From an uncultured Prevotella sp. (GTDB lineage Bacteria; Bacteroidota; Bacteroidia; Bacteroidales; Bacteroidaceae): a stretch of 45,210 nucleotides of DNA. The stretch is from contig CALUMB010000012.1 of assembly GCA_944321645.1 (NCBI GenBank), positions 1 to 45,210 on the forward strand, written 5' to 3'. A program made the position numbers and the translations under genes. Of this stretch, positions 41,808 to 45,210 are shown in pieces (within the stretch, counting starts at the first letter, position 1; each line of letters begins with the position of its first letter). Under the pieces are notes generated by a model that saw only the letters and a list, made by a program, of their open reading frames with translations, was not told where the DNA came from and made no database searches.

Positions 41808-44018
41808 ATGGAAAACGAAAGCAACCCGGAACTGCAACTGGCGTGGGATTTCGTAGAGAAGACCGGCGCCAACGTGTTCCTCACCGGCAAGGCCGGCACG
41901 GGCAAGACCACCTTCCTGCGCGAGCTGCGCAGCCGCTCGCCCAAGCGCATGGTGGTGCTCGCGCCCACCGGCATAGCCGCCATCAACGCCGGCGGGGTGA
42001 CCATACACTCCTTCTTCCAGCTGCCCCTGTCGCCATACGTGCCTGGGGCATCGTTCGGGGGGCAGGAAAGGAGGCGTTACCAGTTCGGAAAGATGAAGCG
42101 CAACATACTGCGCACGCTCGACCTGCTCGTGATAGACGAGGTAAGCATGGTGAGGGCCGACCTGCTCGATGCCGTAGACTCGGTGATGCGCCGCTACCGC
42201 CGCCACGACAAGCCCTTCGGCGGGGCGCAGCTGCTGCTCATAGGCGACCTGCAACAGCTCGCCCCGGTGGTGAAGGACGGCGAGTGGGAGATGATGAAGC
42301 AATACTACCAGACGCCGTACTTCTTCTCCAGCAAGGCCCTTGGCGCGGCCGGCTACCACACCATCGAGCTACAGAAAGTGTACAGGCAGCAAGACGGGCA
42401 GTTCATAGCGCTGCTCAACAAGATACGCGACAACACGGCCAACGCCGGCACACTGGCCGAGCTGAACAAGCGGTACGTGCCGGGATTCGTGCCGCCGCCG
42501 GGCAGCAACTACATCCGCCTGACCACGCACAACGCCCAGGCTCAGGCCATCAACAGCCGCGAGCTTGCCGCGCTGCCGGGGCAGGCCGTGACGTACAAGG
42601 CCGCCGTGGAGGGCGACTTCCCCGAATCGGCCTACCCCGCCGACATGAACCTCACGCTGAAGGAGGGCGCACAGGTGATGTTCATAAAGAACGCCACCGA
42701 CAAGAGCTACTACAACGGCATGATAGGCCGCGTGGAGCAGGCCGCGCCCGACTCGCTCACGGTAAGGAGCAAGGACTCCGGCGAGCTTATAGAGCTGTCG
42801 CCCGACGAGTGGACGAACTCGCGCTACACCATCGACCCGGCGTCGAAGGAGATAACGGAGACCGTCGAGGGCGTGTTCCGCCAGTACCCGCTGCGCCTGG
42901 CCTGGGCCATAACCATACACAAAAGCCAGGGCCTCACGTTCGAGCACGCCGTGATAGACGCCTCGCGCTCCTTCGCCCACGGCCAGGCATACGTGGCCCT
43001 GAGCCGCTGCAAGTCGCTCGAAGGCATGGTGCTGAGCGCACCGCTCAGTGCCGACGCACTGATAAGCGACGCGGCGGTGGACTCGTTTATATGCGGTGCC
43101 GGGGCCAACCGCCCCACCCCGCTCACGCTGGGCACCCTGCAGCGCGAGTACGTCGTGCAGACGCTCGACGAGCTGTTCGGCCTCCAGATGCTGCGCCAGG
43201 CCGCCGACATGATGGTGCGCACGCTCACCGAACACTTCTTCAACAAATGCCACACGCTGCTCACGGAATACACCGAGGCCATGCGCACGCTCGACCAGGC
43301 AGCCGCCGTGGCCGACAAGTTCGGGGCGCAATACCGCTCGCTCGTGGCCGCAGGCAACACCACCGACAGCCCGCTGCTGCAGGAGCGCATACACAAGGCG
43401 GCGGCATACTTCGCCGACGTGCTCAAGCCCATGGCCGCGCTGTTTGCAAAGACGCGAGTGGAGACGGGCAACAAGGCCGTCAGGCAGCAGTTCGACGACC
43501 GCCGCGCACAGCTCGGCGAGGAGCTTGCGCTCAAGTCGGAGATGCTGGCCTACGAGGCGCGGGCCGACGTGAAGTTCACCACCGGCGACTACCTGCGCCG
43601 CAAGGCCGCCGCGCTGCTCGGCCAGGACGCCGACGAACGCCCCGCGCCAAAGGCCGGGCGGAAGCCCAAGGCGGAGCAGAAGCCCAAGGAGCCGAGGGTG
43701 CCAACGAGGCAGGTGAGCCACGAGATGTTCACCCGCGGCATGACCGTTGGGCAGATAGCCGCCGAGCGCCACCTCGCCGAGAGCACCGTGTTCAGCCACC
43801 TCGCGCAGTATGTCGAGGAGGACAAGCTGCCCATCGACCAGCTCGTGCCGCAGGAACACATCGACCTAATACGCAACCACGCGCGGCAGCACCCCGACCG
43901 CGTGCGCCCTTCGGAGATAAAAGAGGCGCTCGGCGAGGGCGTGCCTTACGGCGAGATATGGCTCGTGAAGCGCGTGTTCGGCATCGACGACCCCGCCGAC
44001 GGCGACCTGCCATACTGA
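41808..44018 (+). CDS. PIF1-like ATP-dependent DNA helicase with C-terminal HTH domain
   Basis: 736 residues. Superfamily 1 helicase core: Walker A GKAGTGKTT (27-35), APTGIAAINAGGVTIHSFF (motif Ia), Walker B VIDEVSM (108-114), GDLQQLAPV (motif III), AITIHKSQGLTFEHAVID (motif V) and YVALSRCKSLEGM (motif VI). The middle part is RRM3/PIF1-like. A basic linker (about 620-650) leads to an HTH_40-type winged domain (MTVGQIAAERHLAESTVFSH) also found at the end of some RecQ helicases. Probably resolves G-quadruplexes or replication blocks in this GC-rich genome. The next gene begins 39 bases on. Confidence 0.93.
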   Translation: MENESNPELQLAWDFVEKTGANVFLTGKAGTGKTTFLRELRSRSPKRMVVLAPTGIAAINAGGVTIHSFFQLPLSPYVPGASFGGQERRRYQFGKMKRNILRTLDLLVIDEVSMVRADLLDAVDSVMRRYRRHDKPFGGAQLLLIGDLQQLAPVVKDGEWEMMKQYYQTPYFFSSKALGAAGYHTIELQKVYRQQDGQFIALLNKIRDNTANAGTLAELNKRYVPGFVPPPGSNYIRLTTHNAQAQAINSRELAALPGQAVTYKAAVEGDFPESAYPADMNLTLKEGAQVMFIKNATDKSYYNGMIGRVEQAAPDSLTVRSKDSGELIELSPDEWTNSRYTIDPASKEITETVEGVFRQYPLRLAWAITIHKSQGLTFEHAVIDASRSFAHGQAYVALSRCKSLEGMVLSAPLSADALISDAAVDSFICGAGANRPTPLTLGTLQREYVVQTLDELFGLQMLRQAADMMVRTLTEHFFNKCHTLLTEYTEAMRTLDQAAAVADKFGAQYRSLVAAGNTTDSPLLQERIHKAAAYFADVLKPMAALFAKTRVETGNKAVRQQFDDRRAQLGEELALKSEMLAYEARADVKFTTGDYLRRKAAALLGQDADERPAPKAGRKPKAEQKPKEPRVPTRQVSHEMFTRGMTVGQIAAERHLAESTVFSHLAQYVEEDKLPIDQLVPQEHIDLIRNHARQHPDRVRPSEIKEALGEGVPYGEIWLVKRVFGIDDPADGDLPY

Positions 44019-44057
44019 AAACACCACAAGACAAGCAACAAAGGACACACCGGAACA

Positions 44058-44882
44058 ATGAAACGTACACTCACACTACTCTTGGCGGCCATGCTCGCCG
44101 CACTGTCGTTCGCCCAGCACGGGCAGCTGGCCGCCATGCGCGGCGTCGTGGACGGAGGCTACAACTTCTGGCTCTACGCCCCCAAGGAGTACGTGGCCGA
44201 GGGCCACCGCGTGCCGGTCATCATCTTCCTCCACGGCGCAAGCCTCTGCGGGCGCAACCTGCAGCGCGTGCGCCGCTACGGCCTGCTCGACGCAATAGAG
44301 GCCGGGCGCTACTACCCGTGCATGGTGGTGGCGCCGCAAAACCCCGGCGGGCCGTGGGCGCCGGAGAAGATTGCCCGCGTGCTCGACTGGGTGGAAGCCC
44401 ACCACGACATCGACACGACGCGCGTCTACGTCATCGGCATGAGCCTCGGCGGCTACGGCACGCTCGACTTCGCCGGCACCTACCCCGACCGCGTGGCGGC
44501 GGCCATGGCCCTGTGCGGCGGCAGCACGCTGAAAGACTTCGCCGGGCTAGGCCATATCCCGCTCTGGATACTGCACGGAACGGCAGACAGGGCCGTGCCG
44601 ATAAGCCAGTCGAAGGCGGTGGTAAAGGCCATCAAGGACTCCGGCAACGACCACCTGCTGCGCTACGACTGGCTGCGAGGGGCCGACCACGGCGACCTGG
44701 CGCGCATCCTCTACCTCAAGCAGACATACGACTGGCTCTTCTTCCACACCACAGAGGACAACCCGCGCGAGGTGGACTGCGACGTAACCATAAGCCGCAG
44801 CGACCTGAAAAACGCCTACAAGAACCTCGACAAGGAGGCCACGCGCTTCGACATAGTGGACGAGATTGCACCGCGCAAGTAG
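44058..44882 (+). CDS. Secreted alpha/beta-hydrolase (esterase-like)
   Basis: 274 residues with a signal peptide (LTLLLAAMLAALSFAQ). The fold of the PHB-depolymerase/phospholipase-carboxylesterase type: oxyanion segment VIIFLHGASLCG, nucleophile Ser129 in GMSLGGYG, Asp177 in LHGTADRAVP and His211 in GADHGD. Possible substrates include acyl or feruloyl esters on plant glycans, but nothing in the sequence decides. It may be cotranscribed with the helicase 39 bases upstream, though functionally unrelated. Confidence 0.88.
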   Translation: MKRTLTLLLAAMLAALSFAQHGQLAAMRGVVDGGYNFWLYAPKEYVAEGHRVPVIIFLHGASLCGRNLQRVRRYGLLDAIEAGRYYPCMVVAPQNPGGPWAPEKIARVLDWVEAHHDIDTTRVYVIGMSLGGYGTLDFAGTYPDRVAAAMALCGGSTLKDFAGLGHIPLWILHGTADRAVPISQSKAVVKAIKDSGNDHLLRYDWLRGADHGDLARILYLKQTYDWLFFHTTEDNPREVDCDVTISRSDLKNAYKNLDKEATRFDIVDEIAPRK

Positions 44883-44975
44883 CCATCGGAGCCACAGCCG
44901 GGCGCTCGGGCAAAAAACAGTAATATGTGTACACAGGCAAGGAATGCGTATGCACGCCAAGCGAAACGTTTTCAG

Positions 44976-45115
44976 TAACTTTGCATAAGATAAGCTGCGC
45001 TCGGCAATTTGCGAGCAAGCTCCCATTGCGCTCGCTTGCATTATCTTTGCATAAGATAAGCTGCGCTCGGCAATTTGCGAGCAAGCTCCCATTGCGCTCG
45101 CTTGCATTATCTTTG
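44976..45115 (+). repeat. 66-bp tandem promoter repeat array (two units plus a third -7 box)
   Basis: -7-like boxes TAACTTTG (44976-44983), TATCTTTG (45042-45049) and TATCTTTG (45108-45115) are spaced exactly 66 bases apart. The units between them (CATAAGATAAGCTGCGCTCG, GCAATTTGCGAGCAAGCT, ATTGCGCTCGCTTGCA) are almost identical to each other and related to the arrays at 3.8 and 41.2-41.8 kb. All boxes face a gene that must begin beyond the window. Confidence 0.9.
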
Positions 45116-45210
45116 CAGAGGATAATTAAAAAAACTGTATCTGATTGATACACAGAATGGAATTGAAGAGTGTGAGATTTTAGGTAACGATTTAGCGACA
45201 TTCAGAACGC
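45116..45210. other. Window end, no gene recognised
   Basis: AT-rich sequence with a short inverted repeat GTATC/GATAC at 45137-45151. An ATG at 45159 runs into a stop after eight codons. Likely the leader of a gene outside the window. Confidence 0.4.

Noticed and set aside
41738-44923. 1061-codon Arg/Pro-rich open frame over the helicase
   Set aside because: Shadow frame of the helicase and hydrolase genes; no recognisable sequence.
1-45210. tRNA, rRNA or transposase genes
   Set aside because: None could be recognised by eye in any intergenic region; small RNAs cannot be excluded without a covariance-model search.

Overview
The window looks like a chromosomal segment from a GC-rich member of the Bacteroidales, most likely Prevotella or a close relative. 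The reasons are: promoters of the Bacteroidetes type (TAnnTTTG, often with TTG or TTTG 19-21 bases upstream); fimbrillin-like lipoproteins whose mature N-termini carry acidic residues just after the cysteine; BACON, M64 and BspA-like leucine-rich modules; GH42, GH28 and GH105 enzymes with signal peptides; and gene families such as DUF2723 and YqaA. Genus assignment is inference; no rRNA or tRNA gene was found.

Layout. 0-4.6 kb: ppdK and a DUF5715-type protein on the minus strand, then a repeat-rich gap with a relic of a hybrid sensor kinase. 4.6-12.8 kb: two plus-strand operons, purD/membrane protein/yqaA and DUF2723/polysaccharide deacetylase/queG, closed by a 26-bp perfect hairpin. 12.8-18.9 kb: minus-strand housekeeping genes (S9 peptidase, THUMP-type RNA methyltransferase with an Arg/Asp-rich tail, cysE, a Fur-family regulator, a small membrane protein). 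19-21.2 kb: an unrecognised protein and a CE7-like acetyl esterase.

21.4-32.9 kb is the most distinctive part. It holds eight closely spaced plus-strand genes behind one clear promoter: a frameshifted fimbrillin, a fimbrillin/LRR/BACON/M64-peptidase fusion, another fimbrillin, an NTF2-like membrane protein, a secreted PEGA-like/barrel protein, an FN3-LRR lipoprotein, a putative DNA-binding protein and a membrane-anchored Ser/Thr kinase. It reads like a surface-display and protease operon carrying its own eukaryote-like signalling pair. The LRR block of the M64 protein is strikingly AT-rich, which suggests module exchange.

33-39.6 kb holds glycan-degrading genes (GH42 on the minus strand; a possible DUF4450 fragment, GH28 and GH105 on the plus strand) around an AT-rich VapBC-like toxin-antitoxin pair. 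39.6-45.2 kb has ybjQ, mnmA, a PIF1-like helicase with a C-terminal helix-turn-helix and a secreted alpha/beta hydrolase.

Overlaid on the genes are several repeat families: a 66-bp unit that carries promoter -7 boxes and sits upstream of genes at four loci; 9-nt-period C-rich tracts upstream of genes at four loci; a pair of palindrome-rich elements built on GTGCCGTTTTG; and GC-rich palindromes that have become part of coding sequence at signal peptides and a C-terminus. These repeats, together with the kinase/M64 operon, are the best candidates for undescribed biology here.
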